From contig SFCP01000056.1 in the NCBI GenBank assembly GCA_004558535.1, positions 1 through 14,825 on the forward strand: a DNA stretch of 14,825 nt, given 5' to 3'. This document shows positions 1-6,460 of the stretch, in pieces (within the stretch, counting starts at the first letter, position 1; every line of letters starts with the position of its first letter). Below the pieces are notes generated by a model. It was not told the origin of the DNA and searched no databases. It was given only the letters and a program-made list of their open reading frames with translations. The stretch comes from Bacteroidales bacterium. GTDB lineage: Bacteria > Bacteroidota > Bacteroidia > Bacteroidales > Bacteroidaceae. The position numbers and the translations under genes were made by a program.

Positions 1-14
1 ACTTTCTGACATGG

Positions 15-54
15 CAAAGCCCCGGCTTGTGAAAGTCAGGGCTTTGTTTCTTTT
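15..54 (+). terminator. Intrinsic terminator of a gene left of the window
   Basis: A perfect 8-bp stem pairs 15-22 (CAAAGCCC) with 39-46 (GGGCTTTG) around a 16-nt loop. It is followed directly by a T-rich run, TTTCTTTT. This is the usual form of a Rho-independent terminator read on the plus strand, so a rightward gene probably ends just before the window. The loop is longer than ideal, which lowers certainty. Confidence 0.55.
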
Positions 55-59
55 AGATG

Positions 60-99
60 ATTATAAAAAGAGGGTGCACCAATTATGACACACCCTCTT
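60..99 (-). terminator. Hairpin with minus-strand T-run, possible leftward terminator
   Basis: A perfect 9-bp stem pairs 68-76 (AAGAGGGTG) with 91-99 (CACCCTCTT), with a 14-nt loop. On the minus strand the stem runs into TTTATAATC, giving five T in a row across the stem base; on the plus strand no T-run follows. It therefore looks like a terminator for leftward transcription. No convincing minus-strand gene lies to its right, so the transcript it would end is unknown. It could also be just a stable structured element. Confidence 0.4.
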
Positions 100-153
100 C
101 GCTTCCCGGCTTTCGGCGAGGCAAACTATCCCGGCTTTCGTAAAAAATGGAAA

Positions 154-216
154 GCACTTGGTTGAAATTAGTCGGCACTTGGTTGAAACTAAGTCCGAGG
201 TAGTTGAAACTACGGG
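154..216. repeat. Three 21-bp-phased palindrome-like units
   Basis: Three units start at 154, 175 and 196, exactly 21 bp apart. Units 1 and 2 share GCACTTGGTTGAAA and then diverge slightly. Unit 3 is more divergent but keeps the core. Each unit centres on an inverted repeat of the form arm-GA-arm: TGGTT-GA-AATTA, TTGGTT-GA-AACTAA and GTAGTT-GA-AACTAC. The last is a perfect 6+6 palindrome; the first two pair only if G:T is allowed. A spacing of 21 bp is two turns of the helix, so all three would face the same side of the DNA. An operator array is one reading; a decayed intergenic repeat family is another. Confidence 0.6.
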
Positions 217-468
217 CCCGTCAGCGTTTTCTGTGTCGCCATCCGTCAGATTTTTCTTCGGGTGAAAAAGGAAAAATCTTGTACCAAAAGGGTGCTTTAA
301 GAAAGTTTATATTAAATCTTATCCCGTCCGTTCCGCGTACTCTCCGGCCCGTAGTCTGCAGCCCGGCGCCTGTCGCAGCGGTTGGGGCGGGCGTCGGGCG
401 GAGCAGGCCGCGGCGGCGCTTTCGCAAAATAAAGGGAGGCACTTTCCCGCCCTCTCGTTTTTTTGTCT

Positions 469-476
469 TACCTTTG
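469..476 (+). promoter_or_regulatory. Bacteroidota-type -7 box for the PASTA-rluD cluster
   Basis: TACCTTTG matches the Bacteroidota consensus TAnnTTTG. The upstream -33 box is poor: only TTTC at 443-446, spaced 22 bp. Transcription would start near 483, leaving a leader of about 110 nt before the ATG at 597. No Shine-Dalgarno sequence is evident ahead of that start. Confidence 0.55.
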
Positions 477-596
477 CAAACGTCATTTCAGGGTCCGCTG
501 CGTCGTTTCCGCCGTAGTGTGGGCAGCAGGGGCAGGAGCCGCTTCTGTCTTTCTCTGCGGGACGCAACCTCCGGAGCCTGACAACGTATTTTATCT

Positions 597-1268
597 ATGA
601 CTCTGAAAGAATTTGGCCGGAAGATATTCAGCCGCATCGTCATGCTGAATTGTTTGGGCATGATAGTCGTCACCCTGTTGCTCGGCTTGGCCACCATTTA
701 TGCGCTCGACTTCTACACCCGCCACGGCGAGGATATCACGATGCCCGACCTGTACGGGCAGGACATCGATGTGGCCACCAAGAAGCTCGAGGCGTTGGGA
801 CTGGAGGCCGTGGTGGTCGGAAAAGCCTACCGCGAGACGCTGCCCGAGGGGGCCGTGGTCATACAGTCCGTGGCGCATGGACAGACCGTCAAGGCCGGCC
901 GCAAGATTGAGGTCTATGTCAATACCCTCAATCCCATGATGGCTATTCCCGATGGTATAGCCGGCAACTGCGCACTGATGGAGGCCGAGGCCATACTGAC
1001 CAATTTGGGCTTCAAGCTGACTGCGCCGGAGTACGTGGTGGGCGACAACCGCGACTGGGTCATCGAGATAAAGGTGCGCGGCAAGGTAGTGGCGCCCGGC
1101 ACCGAGGTTTCGGTCAAGACACCGCTGACGCTGGTGGTGAGCGACGGCTCCACCGAGGAGGTATACAACGGCAACGACAGCCTCTACAACGAGGTCTTTG
1201 ACGAACTGGAGTGGGACTCCACGTACAACGAGGAGCCTGTCCGCGAAGAGACGGAGGCTTTTGAATGA
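597..1268 (+). CDS. Membrane-anchored PASTA-domain protein
   Basis: A 223-residue bitopic membrane protein. A short basic N-terminus is followed by one hydrophobic segment (about residues 14-36). Two PASTA repeats face the periplasm: about 46-110 (starting ITMPDLYGQDIDVATKKLEALGL) and about 116-184 (AIPDGIAGNCALMEAEAILTNLGF). A strongly acidic tail (about 185-223) ends the protein. PASTA repeats are known from penicillin-binding proteins and Ser/Thr kinases and are linked to binding peptidoglycan fragments or beta-lactams; here there is no kinase or transpeptidase domain. The gene overlaps the next by four bases (ATGA), so the two are translationally coupled, and ddl lies close by, which fits a cell-wall role. 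That role is inference; the family assignment rests on the repeats. Confidence 0.88.
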   Translation: MTLKEFGRKIFSRIVMLNCLGMIVVTLLLGLATIYALDFYTRHGEDITMPDLYGQDIDVATKKLEALGLEAVVVGKAYRETLPEGAVVIQSVAHGQTVKAGRKIEVYVNTLNPMMAIPDGIAGNCALMEAEAILTNLGFKLTAPEYVVGDNRDWVIEIKVRGKVVAPGTEVSVKTPLTLVVSDGSTEEVYNGNDSLYNEVFDELEWDSTYNEEPVREETEAFE

Positions 1269-2425
1269 CCGATGGCTCCAAAAGATTGCACGAGATGAGT
1301 TTTCAGGAAATAGAAAAGGACCTTGCCGCCGTCCGGCCCGCCGATGTCCTCGCCGAAACCGCCCCTACGGGGGAGGCTGAGGCTCCTTTCGAGGGAGAAG
1401 AGGAGGACGAGGAGGAAGGCGGTGGCGGACTCTACGAGCACTTCCGCGTGGTGGCCGACAAGGGGCAGCAATTGCTGCGTGTGGACAAGTTCCTGCAGGA
1501 CCACCTCCCCGACACCTCGCGCAACCGCATACAGCTGGCCGCCCGTGCCGGCTTTATTCATGTGAACGAGAGGCCCGTCAAGAGCAATTACCGGGTGAAG
1601 CCCGGCGACGTGGTGACCCTGCTGCTCGACCGGCCGCGCCACGACAGCGCCATCCTGCCCGAGGAAATCCCCCTCGACATCGTCTACGAGGACGCCGACC
1701 TGATGGTCATCAACAAGCCCGCAGGGCTGGTGGTGCATCCGGGTTGCGGCAACTATACCGGCACACTGGTCAATGCCATCGCGTGGCACCTGCGCGACGT
1801 GCCCGGCTACGACCCCAACGACCCCGCCGTCGGGTTGGTACACCGCATCGACAAGGATACGTCCGGCCTGCTCGTAGTGGCCAAGACGCCCGAGGCCAAG
1901 ACCGCACTGGGCGTGCAGTTCTTCAACAAGACCACGCGCCGGCGCTACAACGCCCTGGTGTGGGGCTCTTTCGACCAGTCCGAGGGACGCATCGAGGGCA
2001 ACATCGCCCGCCATCCGCGCGACAGGATGCAGATGGCCGTCTTCGACCCCGCTTCGGGTGTGGGCAAGCATGCCGTGACGCACTATCGTGTGCTCGAAAA
2101 CTTCGGCTACGTCACGCTGGTGGAGTGTGTGCTCGAGACGGGACGTACCCACCAGATCCGGGCGCACATGAAGCACCTGGGGCATCCCCTTTTCAGCGAC
2201 GAGCGCTACGGCGGCACGCAAATTCTGCGCGGCACGCCCGCTGCTGCCTACACCGCATTTGTGCGCAACTGCTTTGCGCTCTGCCCCCGTCAGGCCCTCC
2301 ATGCCCGCACCCTGGGCTTCCGCCATCCCCGCACCGGGCGCGAAATGGACTTCTCGGCACCCCTGCCCCCCGACATGGAGCAGCTCATCGACCGCTGGCG
2401 ACATTATCGCGACGCTTACCTGTAA
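1265..2425 (+). CDS. rluD: RluD-family 23S rRNA pseudouridine synthase
   Basis: A 386-residue protein that should convert specific uridines of large-subunit rRNA to pseudouridine in the cytoplasm. An S4 RNA-binding domain spans about residues 70-121 (LRVDKFLQDHLPDTSRNRIQ onward). The catalytic domain follows, with YEDADLMVINKPAGLVVHPG and the hallmark HRIDKDTSGLLVVAKT at 193-208; Asp196 is the expected nucleophile. The late motif ETGRTHQIRAHMKHLGHPLF is also intact. Residues 1-60 form an extension holding an acidic run (EGEEEDEEEGGGG) not typical of E. coli RluD. The chosen ATG overlaps the PASTA gene stop as ATGA; Met11 (position 1295) is a possible alternative start. The last nine codons are duplicated downstream of the next gene. 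RluD is the best fit, though RluA/RluC relatives cannot be fully excluded. Confidence 0.92.
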   Translation: MTDGSKRLHEMSFQEIEKDLAAVRPADVLAETAPTGEAEAPFEGEEEDEEEGGGGLYEHFRVVADKGQQLLRVDKFLQDHLPDTSRNRIQLAARAGFIHVNERPVKSNYRVKPGDVVTLLLDRPRHDSAILPEEIPLDIVYEDADLMVINKPAGLVVHPGCGNYTGTLVNAIAWHLRDVPGYDPNDPAVGLVHRIDKDTSGLLVVAKTPEAKTALGVQFFNKTTRRRYNALVWGSFDQSEGRIEGNIARHPRDRMQMAVFDPASGVGKHAVTHYRVLENFGYVTLVECVLETGRTHQIRAHMKHLGHPLFSDERYGGTQILRGTPAAAYTAFVRNCFALCPRQALHARTLGFRHPRTGREMDFSAPLPPDMEQLIDRWRHYRDAYL

Positions 2426-2469
2426 TCCGGAAAACAGCATTCGAATAACCGACATAAAGAACATGAAAA
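2396..2469 (+). repeat. 74-bp direct repeat, copy 1 (rluD end to tlpA start)
   Basis: This copy contains the last nine codons of rluD (WRHYRDAYL) and its stop, the 37-bp spacer, and the first seven bases of the TlpA-like gene (ATGAAAA). It matches 4200-4273 at 70 of 74 positions without gaps. Similarity stops sharply at both ends. The differences are one base in the rluD part, one in the spacer, and two adjacent bases just before the start codon. Confidence 0.95.
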
Positions 2470-4130
2470 CAATCATCACCGCAATACTCGCAGTATTGAC
2501 TTTTACTTGCTGCATGGCAAGAGAGAAGAAGCCTGCAATTAAAGCCAGGCTCAAGGGCTACCCATCGGGGGCCATAGATGAATACCACTTCCATGCAGGA
2601 AAAGCAATAGTCAAGGGGCGTTTTGTCAATCGGACGGAACACAGCTTCTCAACTTTCAATGTGACAGGGACTGACCTGTTCTCGAATCAAGCTTTCGTCA
2701 GAACGATTAACATCGAACCCGATGGTTCTTTTCTTGAACTGATTAGTCTGCCGCATTCAGGATGGGTTTACTTCGATGGTGCAGAAATTCCGCCTGCTTT
2801 TATTGCTGTTGGTGACACCTTGGATTTATTGATTAATGGCACAGGGGATGAAACAACAATCTCGGGCAGTGGCGCCACTGGCGAGGTGAACAGCGTCTGG
2901 CCACGGTTGGAGACTCAGTTCGCTTCGAAGGAAACACGAACGCCATGGGAGGAAATGAACCGTGAATTCATGCTGGAGTGGAAAAACCGCAAGGTCAGGG
3001 AACTCGACCGAATAGCCAGTGCCATAGATGCCGACACCATCACCTTGCTAAACGGCTGCTCAGACTACGCAAAGGACGTGTTGAAAACAAGTCTCCTGGC
3101 CATGCCGCTGGAACAAGCACTTGTGGCATTACATCAGTGGTGGTGGAGAACAAGGAGCGAGGACAGAAAGCCTAATCCAGCCCTGACGATTTCCTCTGAC
3201 TCATTCTTCGATTTTCTTTCGGCAAGGCAGTCCTATTTGATGGACAATCCATTGATGATCCTCGCAGCTGATGGCGACGGTGTCGTCAACAATATGGAAT
3301 TCTATGTACTCACCGCATACTTGTACCTGGCAAACGATATGGAAAGATGGAGCAAGTCAACAGACTCCGAAGAGTTGGGCTCTTACAAGGAAAATTTTAT
3401 CCTGCCATACAACTACGACCCTGAGCTTCACCGCGAGATGCTTGAATACGATAAAGGACGCTTGATTCCCGTGGCAGACTATTATTCCATGTGCAGCGAC
3501 AGTATCCGCTCGCGTTTCAAGCTTGACCATACAGGTTTCATGATGCAGCTTTGCTTGCTTCATCGCGTCCTTGACTTCGACTTCGAGGGCTCTGACGGCT
3601 GGTTCCTCACTCGCAAGGCAGAGGAATTGGCTGGAGCTATTCCACAGTTTACCGACCCTTCCATCTGCCACCATGCCGTGGACGCCTACCGCCGTTTTGT
3701 CATTGAGCGCGAAGGAAGTGCTCGCATTGATGCTTCGAATCCTACACCGGGAGATTCGCTCTTTCAATCACTGAAGGAGAAATATGCCGGCAACGTCATC
3801 TATATGGACTTCTGGGGCATCGGATGCGGACCTTGCCGTAAGGGGATGCTCGACCAGCGTACACTCGTTGAACAATATAAAGAAGCTCCAGTCCGTTTCC
3901 TCTATATCTGCAACGAAAAAGACTCTCCACGTGAACCAAGCGAGAAGTTCCTCACCGATAACAACATCCAGGGCGAGCACATCTTTATCTCTTCCGACGA
4001 ATGGAATCTCCTCACCAACAAGTTCCAGTTTAACGCCATTCCTTTCACACTACTTATTGACAGGAACGGTAATATTGTAGAGAAGAATGTTCCACCCACT
4101 GCAGCAAGACTTGACGAATTGCTGAAATAG
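2463..4130 (+). CDS. TlpA-like thioredoxin-fold exported protein
   Basis: A 555-residue exported protein. The N-terminus (MKTIITAILAVLTFTCCMA) is a signal peptide; Cys16/Cys17 make a lipoprotein possible, but the lipobox is poor. Residues about 25-420 form a large region I cannot assign, beginning with a probable beta-rich domain. The C-terminal ~130 residues are a thioredoxin domain with the redox motif WGIGCGPC (Cys455, Cys458) and the cis-proline in AIPFTLLIDRNG (Pro527). Such proteins are thiol-disulfide reductases of the periplasm in Bacteroidota. Base composition differs from the neighbours: sampled 60-base blocks have 26, 31 and 27 G+C (2701, 3421, 3901) against 38 in rluD (1681) and 38 in ddl (4741). 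The gene lies between 74-bp direct repeats and has no visible promoter of its own, so it probably relies on rluD readthrough. It looks inserted; the substrate is unknown. Confidence 0.85.
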   Translation: MKTIITAILAVLTFTCCMAREKKPAIKARLKGYPSGAIDEYHFHAGKAIVKGRFVNRTEHSFSTFNVTGTDLFSNQAFVRTINIEPDGSFLELISLPHSGWVYFDGAEIPPAFIAVGDTLDLLINGTGDETTISGSGATGEVNSVWPRLETQFASKETRTPWEEMNREFMLEWKNRKVRELDRIASAIDADTITLLNGCSDYAKDVLKTSLLAMPLEQALVALHQWWWRTRSEDRKPNPALTISSDSFFDFLSARQSYLMDNPLMILAADGDGVVNNMEFYVLTAYLYLANDMERWSKSTDSEELGSYKENFILPYNYDPELHREMLEYDKGRLIPVADYYSMCSDSIRSRFKLDHTGFMMQLCLLHRVLDFDFEGSDGWFLTRKAEELAGAIPQFTDPSICHHAVDAYRRFVIEREGSARIDASNPTPGDSLFQSLKEKYAGNVIYMDFWGIGCGPCRKGMLDQRTLVEQYKEAPVRFLYICNEKDSPREPSEKFLTDNNIQGEHIFISSDEWNLLTNKFQFNAIPFTLLIDRNGNIVEKNVPPTAARLDELLK

Positions 4131-4199
4131 GAACCATACTATATTGAAACCCTCATGACAATTTAGAAGTTCTTAGCATATCACTAATAATAACGATTA

Positions 4200-4273
4200 T
4201 GGCGACATTATCGCGACACTTACCTGTAATCCGGAAAACAGCATTAGAATAACCGACATAAAAGACATGAAAA
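4200..4273 (+). repeat. 74-bp direct repeat, copy 2 (rluD-end remnant to ddl start)
   Basis: This is the second copy of the rluD/start-codon junction. It carries an orphan fragment encoding WRHYRDTYL plus the stop codon with no rluD body upstream, then the same spacer and ATGAAAA, here the start of ddl. The preceding 69 bp after the tlpA stop are AT-rich and resemble neither flank. The layout implies that rluD and ddl were once separated by a single copy of this junction. Confidence 0.95.
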
Positions 4274-5253
4274 GGACCATTGCTATTGTAGCCGGAGGAG
4301 ATTCCTCCGAGCACGATGTTTCCCTGCGCAGTGCAGAGGGCATCCTTTCATTTATGGACACAGAAAAGTACGACTGCCATGTGGTGGAAATCAAGGGCAA
4401 GGATTGGCACGTACACTATGGCACAGAATTGCTGCCCGTCCATCGCGACGACTTCTCGTTTACCGCCGCCGATGGACCCCACCATTTTGACTTTGCCTAT
4501 ATCACCATCCATGGCACACCCGGCGAGAACGGCATCCTGCAGGGATATTTCGACCTGATCGGTATGCCGTACTCCACCAGCGATGTGTTGGTGGAAGCGC
4601 TGACGTTCAACAAATTTTCGCTCAACCGCTTCCTGCAATCCTTTCCCGACATACGCATCGCCGACTCCCTGCTGCTGCGCAAGGGCGAGGCGCTGCCGGC
4701 AACCGCAGACATGGTGCAGCGGCTGGGCCTGCCCTGCTTCGTGAAGCCCAACGCCGGCGGCAGCAGCTTCGGCGTGACGAAAGTAAAGACCGCCGAGGAA
4801 TTGCAACCCGCCATCGAGCGCGCCATGCAGGAGAGCGAGGAAGTGATGGTCGAAGCCCTCATGACCGGCACGGAAATCACCTGTGGCTGTTACCGCAAGG
4901 GCGATGAAGTGGTGACCTTCCCCATTACAGAGGTGGTGACCACGCAGGAGTTCTTCGACTACGACGCCAAGTACAACGGCAAGGTGGACGAAATCACACC
5001 GGCCCGCATTCAGCCCGAAACGGCGCAGCGCGTGGCCGAAACGACCCGTCGCCTGTATCGCCTGCTCGGCTGCTACGGCATCATCCGCATTGACTACATC
5101 CTCACCGGAGAGCCGGGCGCAGAGCAAATCAACCTGCTGGAAATCAATACCACACCCGGCATGACAGCCACCAGCTTCATCCCGCAGCAGGTGCGCGCCG
5201 CAGGGCTGGACATCAAGGACGTGCTCTCCGATATCATCGAGGGCCGTTTCTGA
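4267..5253 (+). CDS. ddl: D-alanine--D-alanine ligase
   Basis: A 328-residue ATP-grasp enzyme that joins two D-alanines for the peptidoglycan precursor in the cytoplasm. Seen: the N-terminal loop VAGGDSSEHDVSLRS with Glu15, HGTPGENGILQGYFDLIGMPYST (82-104), the ATP-grasp lysine and glycine loop CFVKPNAGGSSFGVTKV (Lys160, Ser166/167), the omega-loop FFDYDAKY with Tyr236, and the metal/substrate site LLEINTTPGMTATS (291-303). The Tyr in the omega-loop fits D-Ala:D-Ala rather than D-Ala:D-lactate ligases, which usually have Phe there. Length is normal. The start ATG lies at the 3' edge of repeat copy 2, so its translation start region is shared with the upstream TlpA-like gene. No promoter is visible in the 136-bp gap, so it is probably transcribed from upstream. 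Confidence 0.96.
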   Translation: MKRTIAIVAGGDSSEHDVSLRSAEGILSFMDTEKYDCHVVEIKGKDWHVHYGTELLPVHRDDFSFTAADGPHHFDFAYITIHGTPGENGILQGYFDLIGMPYSTSDVLVEALTFNKFSLNRFLQSFPDIRIADSLLLRKGEALPATADMVQRLGLPCFVKPNAGGSSFGVTKVKTAEELQPAIERAMQESEEVMVEALMTGTEITCGCYRKGDEVVTFPITEVVTTQEFFDYDAKYNGKVDEITPARIQPETAQRVAETTRRLYRLLGCYGIIRIDYILTGEPGAEQINLLEINTTPGMTATSFIPQQVRAAGLDIKDVLSDIIEGRF

Positions 5254-5311
5254 AGGTCCTTCCCGCTTTTCCCCATCCCCCTTTTTAGACCTACCCAAAA
5301 ACTGTTTCGTC

Positions 5312-6460
5312 ATGCAGATACCGCAAGAATTTGATGCCATTCGCCCCTATACGCCCGAGGAACTGCCCCGTGTGTTTGACGAACTCCTGGCCGATGCGCA
5401 GTTTGTCAGTGTCGCACGCTCCCTGATGGGCGATATGCCCGAGGAAGTGCTGCGTGCGCAGCTTCGCAGCTGCCCTACCAACTTGGATGTGCAGAAGGCG
5501 TTCTTCTATCCCTTGCTCAAGAAGCTACTGGCAAAGTGCAGTACTTCGTGTGACCTGGATGCCGCCGCCCTGCCCGAACACAGTGCCAACTACACCTTTA
5601 TCTCGAACCATCGCGATATTGTGCTGGACTCCGCCCTGCTCTGCATCCTTTTGCTGGACAACGGATTTTCCACCACAGTCGAGATTGCCATCGGCGACAA
5701 CCTGCTCATCTATCCGTGGATCGAGAAGCTGGTGCGCGTCAACAAGTCGTTCATCGTGCGCAGGTCGGTCGGCATACGCGAGATGCTCCAAGCCAGTGCG
5801 CTGATGAGCCGCTACATGCACTTTGCCGTGGCCGAAAAGCACGAGAACATCTGGATAGCACAGCGCGAGGGCCGTGCCAAGGATTCCAACGACCGCACCC
5901 AGGAGTCTGTGCTCAAGATGATGGCCATGGGGGGCGAGGGGACACCCGCTGAACGGCTGGCTTCGCTCCACATTGTGCCCCTGGCCATCAGCTATGAGTA
6001 CGATCCGTGCGACTATCTCAAGGCCCGTGAATTTCAGCAGCGACGCGATGACGCCCATTTCCAGAAGAGTCGGCAGGACGACCTCGAGAGTATGCAAACC
6101 GGCATATTTGGTTTCAAGGGACGCATACATTATGCCGCTGCACCCTGTATCAATGAGTGGCTTCCCGAAGTGGCAGAATTGCCGAAAGCACAATTTTTTG
6201 CCGAAGTGGCCCGCAGAATTGACCGCGAGATACACCGTCGCTACCAGCTTTACCCCATCAATTACGTAGCAGCCGACCTGCTCCACGGCGACCGGGCTTT
6301 TGCCGCACACTATACCGCTGCGGAGGCCGAAGCCGCCGAGAGGTACTTTGCCGAAAGGGTGGGCATGGTGCAGCTGCCTGCGCCCGACGCCCACTTCCTG
6401 CGTGAGCAACTCCTGGTCATGTATGCCAATCCCGTCGTCAATCAACAAGCAGCCTTGTGA
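5312..6460 (+). CDS. Glycerolipid (1-acyl-sn-glycerol-3-phosphate-type) acyltransferase
   Basis: A 382-residue protein of the PlsC/PlsB-like acyltransferase group, expected to move an acyl chain onto a glycerophosphate or related acceptor at the inner membrane. The catalytic block reads SNHRDIVLDSALL (98-110, His100), followed by an acceptor-site region IYPWIEKLVRVNKSFIVRRS and IAQREGRAKDSNDRTQ with the conserved Glu-Gly-Arg at 186-188. The His-to-Asp spacing is HX5D (Asp106), whereas the classic motif is HX4D. The protein has no long membrane span. It begins 58 bp after ddl across a pyrimidine-rich gap and overlaps the next gene by four bases (GTGA). The acceptor, phospholipid or an amino-acid lipid, cannot be told from sequence. 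Confidence 0.8.
   Translation: MQIPQEFDAIRPYTPEELPRVFDELLADAQFVSVARSLMGDMPEEVLRAQLRSCPTNLDVQKAFFYPLLKKLLAKCSTSCDLDAAALPEHSANYTFISNHRDIVLDSALLCILLLDNGFSTTVEIAIGDNLLIYPWIEKLVRVNKSFIVRRSVGIREMLQASALMSRYMHFAVAEKHENIWIAQREGRAKDSNDRTQESVLKMMAMGGEGTPAERLASLHIVPLAISYEYDPCDYLKAREFQQRRDDAHFQKSRQDDLESMQTGIFGFKGRIHYAAAPCINEWLPEVAELPKAQFFAEVARRIDREIHRRYQLYPINYVAADLLHGDRAFAAHYTAAEAEAAERYFAERVGMVQLPAPDAHFLREQLLVMYANPVVNQQAAL

Larger units (their letters stand above)
55..596. other. Non-coding region ahead of the PASTA gene
   Basis: No supported coding sequence was found on either strand here; the short open frames are arginine- and proline-rich and match nothing I recognise. The stretch holds the hairpin at 68-99, a 12-bp direct repeat TCCCGGCTTTCG at 104-115 and 129-140, the 21-bp-phased array at 154-216, and a perfect 9-bp inverted repeat at 248-256/271-279 (AGATTTTTC/GAAAAATCT) that has no T-run and so is unlikely to be a terminator. 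A promoter-like box lies at 469-476. Bases 300-440 change from AT-rich to strongly GC-rich with no further structure that I can see. Confidence 0.6.

Noticed and set aside
154..216. CRISPR array
   Set aside because: The three units abut at 21 bp with no variable spacers and no cas genes, so it is not a CRISPR.
248..279. Terminator at the perfect 9-bp inverted repeat
   Set aside because: The stem is AT-rich and is followed by CTTGTACC with no T-run on the plus strand, and no gene ends nearby on either strand.
204..581. A 125-codon plus-strand open frame ahead of the PASTA gene
   Set aside because: Its product is arginine-, proline- and serine-rich without known motifs, it spans repeats and the promoter, and the composition fits non-coding GC-rich DNA.
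2259..2462. Extension of the TlpA-like reading frame upstream into rluD
   Set aside because: The frame is open by chance within rluD. The ATG at 2463 gives a proper signal peptide and sits at the same point of the repeat as the ddl start.
1184..2554. A minus-strand open frame of 456 codons opposite rluD
   Set aside because: It is the antisense shadow of rluD; its product has no recognisable domain, and the sense frame is an intact RluD-type enzyme.
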